Assembly: GCA_964537505.1 (NCBI GenBank)
Contig: CAZICK010000031.1
Span: forward strand, 1-40,858
Source: DAINBT01 sp036732785
GTDB taxonomy: Bacteria > Planctomycetota > Phycisphaerae > Sedimentisphaerales > SM23-30
Direction: 5' to 3'
DNA length: 40,858 nucleotides
Under the pieces are notes generated by a model. The model saw only the letters and a list, made by a program, of their open reading frames with translations, searched no databases and had not been told where the DNA came from. The translations under genes were made by a program, and so were the position numbers. This document shows, piece by piece, positions 1-6,964 of the stretch (its first letter is position 1; each line of letters begins with the position of its first letter).

Positions 1-124
1 CGTTACGCAAAAATAAGCACTTACATCAATTCCAGCAACGTAAAATAAGCACTTATGCGCATTTCCACTAACGAAAAATAAAGAGTTACAACAATTCCCA
101 ACCACCAAAAATAAGGAGTTACAA
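1..124 (-). repeat. Composite intergenic repeat, copy 1 (truncated by window edge)
   Basis: Read on the minus strand this holds four units of about 33 bp, each ending in a variant of GTAAGTGCTTATTTT or GTAACTCCTTATTTT. The window begins at CGTTACGC, exactly where the conserved core starts in the other three copies, so the core lies outside the window. The unit array abuts the 3' end of the carboxypeptidase gene (stop at 131). Units at 1-35 and 36-70 carry the AAGTGCTT version; the next two carry AACTCTTT/AACTCCTT versions. Confidence 0.9.
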
Positions 125-130
125 TAACCG

Positions 131-1594
131 CTACTCGATCATCTCTTTTACGATCTGATCGATTGTACCCCACGTAGCAGGCGGACTGTTAGTCAAAATC
201 GAAAAGGCCAGCCAATTGCCAGAACTCGTTTTACAGTAACCACTTAACGTTCGTACACCATCGACATAACCGGTCTTGGCAAAGACGCGGTCGCGATATT
301 TCTCCCCATTAAACCTCTCCTTTTTCGCCAGCGTCCCAACCGACCCCGTCGCCAGCGAATCACGGTAAATATCAAAACCATCGTGCTTGTAAATATATGA
401 TAACACACTAGTTACACATCTTGCCGACAGACGGTTGCGGTGACTCAGACCCGCACCGTCATCAATCACATACTGACCTTTGGGAACACCCACCTTCTGC
501 AAAAACGCCTCCACCGCCACCCTGCCCGTCTCCCACGAACCCTGCTGTAACATTCTGCCATTACCAGACTTATGATACGCGCCAAGCGTCTTGAAAAGGC
601 ATTCAGCCGCCAGATTCAGACTACGTTGATTACATTCGATCAGTACATCCTTGATAGGAGTGCGATATACGAACAGCTTGTCAAAATCCTTTGGCAAAGA
701 GTCCACTCGCGAGCCTAACTCCTTGATTTGCAAATCTTTAACAATAAGTTTGCCCTCGATCGAAACGCCATGATCGAGCAAATATTCAGCCAGGACAAAA
801 CCAAAGTAAACGCTTGGCCTGTCAACAGTTACGTTAATCGGCTTGATCAGACGCGATCGGCATTCGCCTATCAGTGTGACATCGTTGCCACCGGGACTCC
901 TGATCGCCCCAACCTCGTTTGTACCTTTGGAAACAGTCTTGCATTTATTGGTAATTTCGAGATATTTGGTATTAGGCACAAGTTTGTAACTACTTGACAA
1001 ACCAGACCTTACAGCCGGAGTAAAATAAATGTCCACACAATTGTCATTGAAATTCAGACCGGAAACCTCAGCGGCGTACCACTTATCAGCCTGTTCCGTC
1101 GGCCAGGACGGATGAAAACGCACATCATCAAAAATCGTATCATCGATAACCAGATCGCCTTTGACGGCGGTTATATTTCGTTGATGAAGTTGTTCTAATA
1201 CCTTGTCAAATATAAAGTTAATGTCCTTGCCCAGCCGCTCGGCCACCTTCGGATCACCGGTCAGCGGATCACCTCCGGCAATCACAACCAGATTACCATC
1301 CCAAAGACCAAATGTCGTCTCATAGACAAAATCCGCTCCCAGTCGATCCAACGCCGCCGCCGAGGTGATAAGCTTGATATTGCTGGCCGGGATCAGAGGC
1401 ACTTGGCAGTGATGAGAAAAAAATGTCTCACCGGTAGAAGGATCGCATAAGTGTATGGAAAACTGTGACTTACGGTTATCAGGTTTGTTGAGCAGTCGGA
1501 GGATACGGCCGGCGGGCTCGCCGGCCTCAACGGCAAACGTCTGCGGGACAAACCAGCAACAAAACAATACGAATAATGTAACTATGCGTTTCAT
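131..1594 (-). CDS. dacB: D-alanyl-D-alanine carboxypeptidase/endopeptidase, PBP4 (peptidase S13) family
   Basis: A 487-residue exported serine peptidase of the penicillin-binding protein 4 type, which trims or cleaves peptidoglycan peptide cross-links in the periplasm. All three active-site motifs are visible in family order: SxxK as S71-N-I-K74, SxN as S325-L-N327, and KTG at 440-442. The long insert between the first two motifs is typical of class C PBP4. An N-terminal hydrophobic segment (residues 4-21, ending near QTFA) is a plausible signal peptide. The ATG at 1594 is chosen because the signal peptide follows directly, although the ribosome site is weak. The gene stands alone between two inverted repeat copies. 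The family assignment is firm; the physiological role (carboxypeptidase against endopeptidase) cannot be separated from sequence. Confidence 0.93.
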   Translation of the reverse strand: MKRIVTLFVLFCCWFVPQTFAVEAGEPAGRILRLLNKPDNRKSQFSIHLCDPSTGETFFSHHCQVPLIPASNIKLITSAAALDRLGADFVYETTFGLWDGNLVVIAGGDPLTGDPKVAERLGKDINFIFDKVLEQLHQRNITAVKGDLVIDDTIFDDVRFHPSWPTEQADKWYAAEVSGLNFNDNCVDIYFTPAVRSGLSSSYKLVPNTKYLEITNKCKTVSKGTNEVGAIRSPGGNDVTLIGECRSRLIKPINVTVDRPSVYFGFVLAEYLLDHGVSIEGKLIVKDLQIKELGSRVDSLPKDFDKLFVYRTPIKDVLIECNQRSLNLAAECLFKTLGAYHKSGNGRMLQQGSWETGRVAVEAFLQKVGVPKGQYVIDDGAGLSHRNRLSARCVTSVLSYIYKHDGFDIYRDSLATGSVGTLAKKERFNGEKYRDRVFAKTGYVDGVRTLSGYCKTSSGNWLAFSILTNSPPATWGTIDQIVKEMIE

Positions 1595-1618
1595 AAGTCT
1601 TTATTTACAATCACTATA

Positions 1619-1646
1619 AATATAAGCTAGAGTTTAAATTTAGCAA
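1619..1646 (-). promoter_or_regulatory. Candidate sigma70-type promoter of dacB
   Basis: On the minus strand TTGCTA (1646-1641) and TATATT (1624-1619) are separated by 16 bp, placing a start point near 1612, about 18 nt before the ATG. Match is 4/6 and 5/6 to consensus. Visual call only. Confidence 0.4.
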
Positions 1647-1749
1647 GTTTTATATCGGCTATGGCCTGGGCGGTTGGATTTGGTCGATCACGAACTGCCG
1701 GGCGGTGTTGACTTTGCCGTGAAACTCAAAGGTGCCGAGGATTTGTCAT

Positions 1750-2082
1750 AAGTCCTTGTTTTTGGCGGCTGGAATTGATGTAACTCCTTATTTTACGTAG
1801 CAGGAAATTGCTGTAAGTGCTTATTTCCCGTTCGGCGGAAATGAACGTAACTCCTTATTTTTCGTTGTTGGAATTGATGTAAGTGCTTATTTTTGCGTAA
1901 CGATTATAACGATTAGGTAAGATAGGTAAGAAAAAAGTGCGAAATTCGGCGAAATTTGGATGAATTCTGATGAAAAGTGATGCGGTTTGTACCATGTTTG
2001 CACTATGTTTGTACCTACTTTGTACTATGTTTGCACCTACTTTGTACCCACTTTTGACAAGTTTTGATGTTAAAGATAGGTA
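1750..2082 (+). repeat. Composite intergenic repeat, copy 2 (complete)
   Basis: A complete copy in plus orientation. Positions about 1750-1894 hold four to five units of about 33 bp (GGAATTGATGTAAGTGCTTA and variants, alternating AAGTGCTT and AACTCCTT forms). From 1895 the conserved core begins with a tandem 9-mer (TAACGATTA twice) and a doubled GGTAAGA, then passes through A/T tracts spaced by about 10-11 bp (1938-1980) into eight TTTGYACC/TTTGYACT-like sub-repeats (1984-2070) and ends at GATGTTAAAGATAGGTAAGA. Copy 4 matches it nearly base for base in the core. The copy is inverted relative to copy 1, with dacB between. No open reading frame of note lies inside. Confidence 0.9.
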
Positions 2083-2105
2083 AGATTGACGCCTGCGTCA
2101 ATCTT
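2082..2105. repeat. Perfect 11-bp inverted repeat with 2-nt centre
   Basis: AAGATTGACGC (2082-2092) and GCGTCAATCTT (2095-2105) are perfectly complementary around CT. It sits where repeat copy 2 stops matching copy 4 and about 25 bp before the start of a transposase relic. It could be a hairpin protecting or blocking the transposase ribosome site, or the remains of an insertion end. Only three T residues follow, so it is a poor terminator. Confidence 0.6.
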
Positions 2106-2129
2106 TATGATTTGCGAAAGGAGATGTCT

Positions 2130-2393
2130 ATGAAGACCGACCGTAGGAAATTCTCGGCCCAACAGAAAGTTCAGATTTTACGCCAACACCTGGTGGAAAA
2201 GGTGCCTATCTCAGTAATTGAACCATCGACAAGAATAGTATCGGCTGGCCAAACGGAAGTAGGCTCTGTAGAGGTACAACCTGCCAGGGATAACCAGTTT
2301 ACGGCGACGAGTTGTCGTGGGGGTGGTGGCCTTGTCTCCACCATCCCATTATCTCAATCACAAAAGACAATTCCAAGCTTTCCCATGCCTTAA
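2130..2393 (+). pseudogene. Transposase N-terminal remnant (OrfA-like HTH) fused to unrelated tail
   Basis: The first 27 residues (MKTDRRKFSAQQKVQILRQH and on to VEKVPIS) match the start of OrfA-type transposase helix-turn-helix proteins common in planctomycete insertion sequences. After residue about 29 the similarity stops and the remaining 58 residues look like read-through of non-coding sequence, so this is a truncated relic. The start at 2130 is preferred over upstream in-frame codons because AAGGAGATG lies just before it, an excellent ribosome site that has survived although the gene is broken. No partner OrfB is present downstream. The exact IS family (IS3 or IS66-like) cannot be settled from so short a match. 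Confidence 0.6.
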
Positions 2394-2421
2394 AAAACCT
2401 TGATTTGCCAAAGGCAAATCA
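2392..2421 (-). terminator. Hairpin plus T-tract, terminator-like on the minus strand
   Basis: TGATTTGCC (2401-2409) and GGCAAATCA (2413-2421) form a perfect 9-bp stem with a 3-nt loop. On the minus strand the stem is followed by AGG and six T residues (2397-2392), the form of an intrinsic terminator. No minus-strand gene ends here now, so it may be a leftover of an excised or decayed element. Confidence 0.45.
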
Positions 2422-2555
2422 GATAAAATTAGGTGTAAACAATTAAACGCGTTTGTCCAATTCACGCTGAACCAGTACAGTTGGTAGAATACAGGTTATT
2501 CCTTTTAAAAACTATATTTTCTTATAATATTTAGCATAGAAAGCAGGTTGATATT

Positions 2556-3485
2556 ATGTGGCAACAAAATTCAATTGTGTTAATGTTGGTCGTTTCACTA
2601 TTTGGGTATGTATGGGAAGTGTCGGGTGCTGGCAAATCGGATAATACGCAGTCTCCGATTACTTATGAATTATTAGTTGACAAGAAAATCAGCTCCCAAG
2701 CAAATTCGATCAGTTGCAGACTTCGTATTATAAATACAACGAATGAACTCCAGTTTGTATCTAGGTGTGGAAAAGAAAATATTTTGTTAAACATAGAAGG
2801 GCTTGATAAACTACAATATTCGATGTCTTTTGTAGAAAAGGGGTTCGAGTTCTTGTATAAACGAGATATTCCACTTCGGCCCAAATGTGCATTCGAAATA
2901 GAACTGGCCAAGATCATGTTCAAAAAAAACAAAGAAGGAGATGTTGCGATTCCAACAGGTAGTTACATTCTTACAGCATCATGGGAATTACCGGATCTTC
3001 CCGAAATCAACACTGCCAAATTTGAAGTTGTTAATAAAGATGAATATCCTCTTGATATTATTTTGGAACCGTTATCAAAAATTTACTATCTTGGCGATCC
3101 CATTATGGTCAGTGTCCAGTTGCAGAATAATGGTTCTTTCCCTATTAAATTGATGAATTACTTTGATCCTGAAAAAGATTTTTTTAGGTTTGAAAAGAAA
3201 AGCATGGTTTTTGACAAGGGAAAAAAGGAGATTACGCATTTGCCGTCTTGTATAAGTCCTAATGCAATTGACGGTTGGATCATTTTGCTTCCGGGAGAAT
3301 CTTTGTCGGTTGCTATTGATGCAAGTGATGAATTTGCAACGATTGGCCAGCACCGCACAAAAGTAACTTTTTATCGGAGTCCTATTTTATTGTATCCACC
3401 GAATGCCAAATCTTTTTATACCAAGCAATATACGTGGGAATCAAACGAGATTGATATAATTATAATACCGGTATGCTCCCAATGA
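2556..3485 (+). CDS. Secreted hypothetical protein with two Ig-like beta-sandwich regions
   Basis: I do not recognise a named family. The 309-residue product has an N-terminal hydrophobic segment (about 6-24) that looks like a signal peptide. Two similar stretches follow: about residues 36-150 and 166-305, each starting with a short beta-rich pattern (YELLVDKKI..., then LDIILEPLSKIYYLGDPI...), with V-x-L-x-N-N/T-type strands of the kind seen in BsuPI or other Ig-fold domains. It therefore probably folds as two beta-sandwiches outside the cytoplasm. The gene is much richer in A and T than the operons to its right and lies among insertion relics, which suggests acquired DNA. The start at 2556 follows AAAGCAGGT about 9 nt upstream, and TATAAT occurs at 2523-2528. 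No neighbour gives a clue to its function. Confidence 0.6.
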   Translation: MWQQNSIVLMLVVSLFGYVWEVSGAGKSDNTQSPITYELLVDKKISSQANSISCRLRIINTTNELQFVSRCGKENILLNIEGLDKLQYSMSFVEKGFEFLYKRDIPLRPKCAFEIELAKIMFKKNKEGDVAIPTGSYILTASWELPDLPEINTAKFEVVNKDEYPLDIILEPLSKIYYLGDPIMVSVQLQNNGSFPIKLMNYFDPEKDFFRFEKKSMVFDKGKKEITHLPSCISPNAIDGWIILLPGESLSVAIDASDEFATIGQHRTKVTFYRSPILLYPPNAKSFYTKQYTWESNEIDIIIIPVCSQ

Positions 3486-3568
3486 AGAACAAATAAAGGA
3501 TAAATAACGAACATGGTCTTGGATATCGTGATGAGCAACTGGTTTGGTTACTGGAAATTTGTGGTTGC

Positions 3569-3852
3569 TTAGAGCCTATCCTGATAACCCTGGACAACGA
3601 AACGTAATTATGGCACAAACAAAATGAAGCAGAGACAAATAATTTTCAGGTTTCTTTTCCCATCGAGTCAGTACTCGACGAAGCGATGAGTATTCAGATG
3701 CTTGGGTATCAACGGCTCGATCTTTTCCCATAATTTGTCTGAAATCCTGGTATCTATTTTTTGTTTTCTGTTTTTTCATCCCTGAATCCTTTCAAAGGCA
3801 TCGTTGCCTCTGATTATATCGGCCATTCAGGGGTTATTAGAATAGGCTCTAA
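3569..3852 (-). mobile_element. Deletion derivative of an IS5-like element with intact terminal inverted repeats
   Basis: TTAGAGCCTATCCTGATAAC at the left end (from 3569) and TTAGAGCCTATTCTAATAAC on the other strand from 3852 are terminal inverted repeats with two mismatches in the first 22 positions. The enclosed 284 bp keep only the C-terminal part of a transposase on the minus strand, so about two thirds of a normal element is missing. The outermost TTA/TAA may include a short TA-type target duplication. This is a MITE-like relic that could be mobilised by a full element elsewhere in the genome. Confidence 0.75.
3576..3779 (-). pseudogene. IS5-like transposase C-terminal fragment
   Basis: Sixty-seven residues whose second half (LTRWEKKPENYLSLLHFVC and AIITFR) matches the well-known C-terminal end of IS5-family DDE transposases, where an R-W-E-K-K-x-E-N-Y motif carries the last helix. 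The catalytic DDE residues upstream are deleted, apart from possible traces in the N-terminal 30 residues. The fragment stops just inside the left terminal inverted repeat, as it would in an intact element. Non-functional. Confidence 0.7.
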
Positions 3853-4216
3853 AATGTGCCATCCATACCCGCCATCTATTCTTAAAACCTAATCTCAAAT
3901 CTGCGTCTATTCGCGTTAATCTGCGGATACTATTCTTTCCCTTCTCCTTTTTTCTTCCCCCCCTCGTGCCTCGTGCCTGTTGCCTTCCTCCTGTTTCATG
4001 TCCCTATTTTTCAACCTGATCCGCGACAATCCATCAGATCCGCGTTCTACTCTTCTCGCCACCGACCACTTCTTCATCTTTCCTCCCCCGATCCCTGACC
4101 CCTGACCCCAGCTCACCTCGCCCCCCGACCTTCCAACTCCGCCCTCTGCCTTCTCAAATCTCAAATCTGACCGTCTGCCCCTTCCCCCCGCCCCCTCTGC
4201 TCTCCCCTCATTCACT
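3853..4216. other. Intergenic stretch with strong pyrimidine skew and short direct repeats
   Basis: No gene is supported here. From about 3935 to 4212 the plus strand is dominated by C and T (long CCCCC and TTTTT runs). Short phrases recur: CTCAAATCT at 3891 and twice near 4154, CGTGCCT twice near 3965, GATCCGCG twice near 4018-4042, CCCTGACCCC near 4092-4104. The minus-strand Arg/Gly/Glu-rich reading frame over 3916-4215 is a by-product of this skew. It looks like decayed, low-complexity DNA between an insertion relic and repeat copy 3. Confidence 0.6.
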
Positions 4217-4418
4217 TTTTATCAAAACATAGTACAAACCACATCACTTTTCGTCGGAATTCATCCAAATTTCGCCAAATTTCACACTTTTTTCTTACCC
4301 ATCTTACCTAATCGTTATAATCGTTACGCGAAAATAAGCACTTACATCAATTCCAACAACGTAAAATAAGCACTTACAACAATTTTCAATCGCCAAAAAC
4401 AAGCACTTACAAACACAC
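4217..4418 (-). repeat. Composite intergenic repeat, copy 3 (short form)
   Basis: Minus orientation. The core (4217-4325) reads on the minus strand from TAACGATTATAACGATTAGG through GAAATTTGG to GATGTGGTTTGTACTATG, but carries only about two of the eight TTTGYAC sub-repeats seen in copies 2 and 4. Three 33-bp units follow at 4326-4418 and end about 40 bp before the LOG-family start codon. Together with copy 4 it brackets the 36-kb gene block in inverted orientation. Confidence 0.88.
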
Positions 4419-4457
4419 CTTGCCTCGCTACAACATAACTGCTAAACTCTTACCACC

Positions 4458-5003
4458 ATGACCCAACAAAACACCAGGACAATCGTGATTTTTGGCTCAT
4501 CCAAACCCGCCCCCGAAAGCGATAACTACTTACGGGCTTATGAGTTAGGCAAAGCCTTAGCACAGGCCGGCTATCAAATCGCCAACGGCGGATATTCCGG
4601 CACCATGGCCGCCACCGCCTGCGGCGCCAGCCAGGCAGGTGCAAACACTATCGGAGTAACGTGCAACGCGTTCGGCCGAGGCGGACCTAACCAATGGATT
4701 CAAAAGGAGATACGAACAGAAAACCTGTTCGAACGGCTCAGCACACTCATCGACTTGGCACATGCCTTCGTCGTCTTGCCGGGCGGTACCGGCACATTGC
4801 TGGAACTCGCGATGTGCTGGGAACTTACGAATAAACGATTCCTCAGCTCGATACCGATAATATGCTTGTCAGATTACTGGAAACCTGTTATTGACGTTAT
4901 ACTCGAATCCAACGAAAACAACGCCTCGACCATTCGCCTGGCCGAGTCATTAGATCATGTTTTACAAATACTTAAGGATCATTTCGATGAAAACTCTTAC
5001 TAA
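4458..5003 (+). CDS. LOG-family (lysine decarboxylase-like/phosphoribohydrolase-like) protein
   Basis: A 181-residue Rossmann-fold protein with the LOG-family signature PGGTGTLLE at residues 108-116 and the matching glycine-rich stretch NGGYSGTMAA (43-52). LOG-family members include cytokinin-activating nucleoside 5'-monophosphate phosphoribohydrolases and related nucleotide-binding proteins of unclear role. The motif PGGxGTxxE is complete, so catalytic competence is possible. It is the first gene of a plus-strand operon; the next gene starts 17 nt before its stop codon. The start at 4458 has no clear ribosome site, but the sequence begins with the first beta strand (TIVIFGSSKP). The substrate cannot be named. 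Confidence 0.85.
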   Translation: MTQQNTRTIVIFGSSKPAPESDNYLRAYELGKALAQAGYQIANGGYSGTMAATACGASQAGANTIGVTCNAFGRGGPNQWIQKEIRTENLFERLSTLIDLAHAFVVLPGGTGTLLELAMCWELTNKRFLSSIPIICLSDYWKPVIDVILESNENNASTIRLAESLDHVLQILKDHFDENSY

Positions 5004-6111
5004 AATACTTCTCTGCCTGGTCGCAATTTCACCCACCGGCACCGCCACAGAACAATCTGTCGAAAACAACGGCAAAGAACCCCAACCACTAAAACAGACA
5101 TTCACGCAACCTCTGTTACGAGAAGGTTTTATGATTGCCGATCGCAAGGCCAAACTCGTCAAGCACCCAGACGATCTGCGTTGGTTTCTGCTCTTTGAGC
5201 CGTTCATTATACGACCGACGGACTCACTGGCTGGCGGCTCAGCCCCCGCCGACGGAAAGACCTCTTCAATAAGTTCAGACAAAGCAATTCCCAAAACCAT
5301 TCCATCACAAATAGCGACCAATAAAACCGAAAACCCTGAGATAGTGGGTGACGAACGTTTTACTTGGGTTATGCAAGTCCTTCCTGGCAAATGGCTTACA
5401 GTTATGAATAATATCACTGGGGACAATGTCAACCTCGATATTACTTTTCGTGTTTGGGGCGAGGTGACCACTTACAAAAAGCGTAATTTCTTTCTGCCGA
5501 ACATGGTTGCCATCGAGTCGCTGTTTGGAGAAGCCACTGACAGCACGAAAACTGCGGAAAATGGGGCCAAACCACCAAAATCCGACTCGGACAAGCCACC
5601 AATGAATCCAACCGATCAAACCAAAAAGGCGGATAACGACTTACAGGAAAACAACTTAGCGATTGCAGAGAGACTACGAAAGGTATTGCTCACGATACCA
5701 CGTACACACGTCCTGGAGGTTCCTGATGAGATAGAGCAAGACAAGGAAAAACGCACTCAGACCAAGACACAAACCGCCCAAAAGAGAACATTGACCAACA
5801 GTGGTCCAGAAATCCAACAAAAAGACGGTGATATGATAATCGATCGTGTGGGTCGATTAGTGTTCGACATTCAGCAGGAATGTTTTAAGTATGAATATAT
5901 TTTTGAATCGGATGGCGCAAGCCTGAACCAGCAGCCGGTAGTGCTGCATCCGAACCGATTACTGGAGGAGATGGAGGAGAGAACCGGGGCGAGGAGACAA
6001 GTGAAATTTCGTGTAACAGGGCAAATCAGTAAGTATAAGAAAAAGGACTATATGCTGTTGAGAAAAGTTGTAATATTACCATCTAATGATATGGGCAATC
6101 TGGGGAAATAG
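4987..6111 (+). CDS. Secreted hypothetical protein with a duplicated beta-rich domain
   Basis: A 374-residue protein of unrecognised family. The start at 4987 is preferred over an upstream in-frame ATG because it has AAGGA about 9 nt before it and gives a signal peptide directly (MKTLTKILLCLVAISPTGTA). Two homologous segments are visible: around residues 140-175 (FRVWGEVTTYKKRNFFLPN) and 325-365 (FRVTGQISKYKKKDYMLLRK), both preceded by an aliphatic strand. They are joined by a Lys/Thr/Gln-rich, probably disordered linker. The pattern resembles small OB-like or beta-barrel repeats, but that is inference. The gene overlaps the LOG gene by 17 nt and ends 5 nt before the creatininase gene, so all three are likely cotranscribed. 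Confidence 0.7.
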   Translation: MKTLTKILLCLVAISPTGTATEQSVENNGKEPQPLKQTFTQPLLREGFMIADRKAKLVKHPDDLRWFLLFEPFIIRPTDSLAGGSAPADGKTSSISSDKAIPKTIPSQIATNKTENPEIVGDERFTWVMQVLPGKWLTVMNNITGDNVNLDITFRVWGEVTTYKKRNFFLPNMVAIESLFGEATDSTKTAENGAKPPKSDSDKPPMNPTDQTKKADNDLQENNLAIAERLRKVLLTIPRTHVLEVPDEIEQDKEKRTQTKTQTAQKRTLTNSGPEIQQKDGDMIIDRVGRLVFDIQQECFKYEYIFESDGASLNQQPVVLHPNRLLEEMEERTGARRQVKFRVTGQISKYKKKDYMLLRKVVILPSNDMGNLGK

Positions 6112-6116
6112 CGACT

Positions 6117-6890
6117 ATGATTGAAGAATGGGTTTTGACATCCACCAATCTGCATCGCCTTTCAAAGAGGCAATACGAAGTGGCTGTACTGCCGATCGGA
6201 GCTGTCGAACCGCACAATCGGCACCTGCCGGAAGGACAGGACTTCCACCATGCCGCCTGGGTTGCCCGGCGATGCTGTGAGCTTGCCTGGAGTCACTGCC
6301 AATCGGTAATTTGTCTGCCGGCGATTCCGTATGGCGTGGACTGCAACCTGCTGGATTTTCCGTTGGCAATCCACGTTTCCCAAACCACCCTTGACGAGAT
6401 GGTACGTGATATAATTCGTTCACTGCTCCAGCACGGCATTCGCAAAGTAGTGATCGTCAACGGTCACGGCGGTAACGAGTTTACAGCGATAATTCGGCAG
6501 ATTCAATGCGATTTAGATGTACACGTATTTTTATGCAACTGGTGGCAGGTCGGACGCGACCGGTATGACGAGATATTCGAGGTCTCTGACGATCATGCCG
6601 GCGAGTTTGAAACTTCAATAGCGTTTGCCCTGTATCCGGAACTGGTAGAACCGAACGTCGCCGGTAACGGCAAAACCAGACCTTTTCGATTCGAGGCGTT
6701 GGAAAAAGGCTGGGTTCGCACCAGTCGTAATTTTGCCAGGCTCAACGACCACTGTGCCGCCGGCGATCCGACCAGGGCCTCCGCCGAAAAAGGCAAAAAA
6801 TACCTCGATCTGGTCTGCGACCGCATCAGCGGTTTCCTGGTCGAACTGGCCCAAACTCCAATCGACGAACATTTTCCACACAAAGGCTAG
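6117..6890 (+). CDS. Creatininase-family metal-dependent amidohydrolase
   Basis: A 257-residue protein with the creatininase-family metal-binding pattern: E31-P-H33-x-x-H36 in PIGAVEPHNRHLP, D42, NGHGGNE with H117 and E121, and HAGEFETS with H160 and E163. Known relatives hydrolyse creatinine or cyclic amides, or act in flavin or mycofactocin pathways, so the substrate is open. The usual glycine after the first H is replaced by N34 (EPHN instead of E-x-HG), a small departure from the common signature. Start codon 5 nt after the preceding stop; the family assignment is strong. It ends 74 nt before the convergent Tat lipoprotein gene. Confidence 0.88.
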   Translation: MIEEWVLTSTNLHRLSKRQYEVAVLPIGAVEPHNRHLPEGQDFHHAAWVARRCCELAWSHCQSVICLPAIPYGVDCNLLDFPLAIHVSQTTLDEMVRDIIRSLLQHGIRKVVIVNGHGGNEFTAIIRQIQCDLDVHVFLCNWWQVGRDRYDEIFEVSDDHAGEFETSIAFALYPELVEPNVAGNGKTRPFRFEALEKGWVRTSRNFARLNDHCAAGDPTRASAEKGKKYLDLVCDRISGFLVELAQTPIDEHFPHKG

Positions 6891-6964
6891 TTTCGACCAA
6901 TGCCGAAATCAAAGTTTCTTTGTGATCGACGGCGTATTGGTTTGCCAGTCGCACTTATTGTCGG

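Noticed and set aside
728..997. Plus-strand open frame inside dacB
   Set aside because: Lies opposite the intact, motif-complete S13 peptidase gene; no independent support.
3916..4215. Minus-strand Arg/Gly/Glu-rich open frame of 99 codons
   Set aside because: Its composition follows directly from the C/T skew of the DNA; no ribosome site, no domain.
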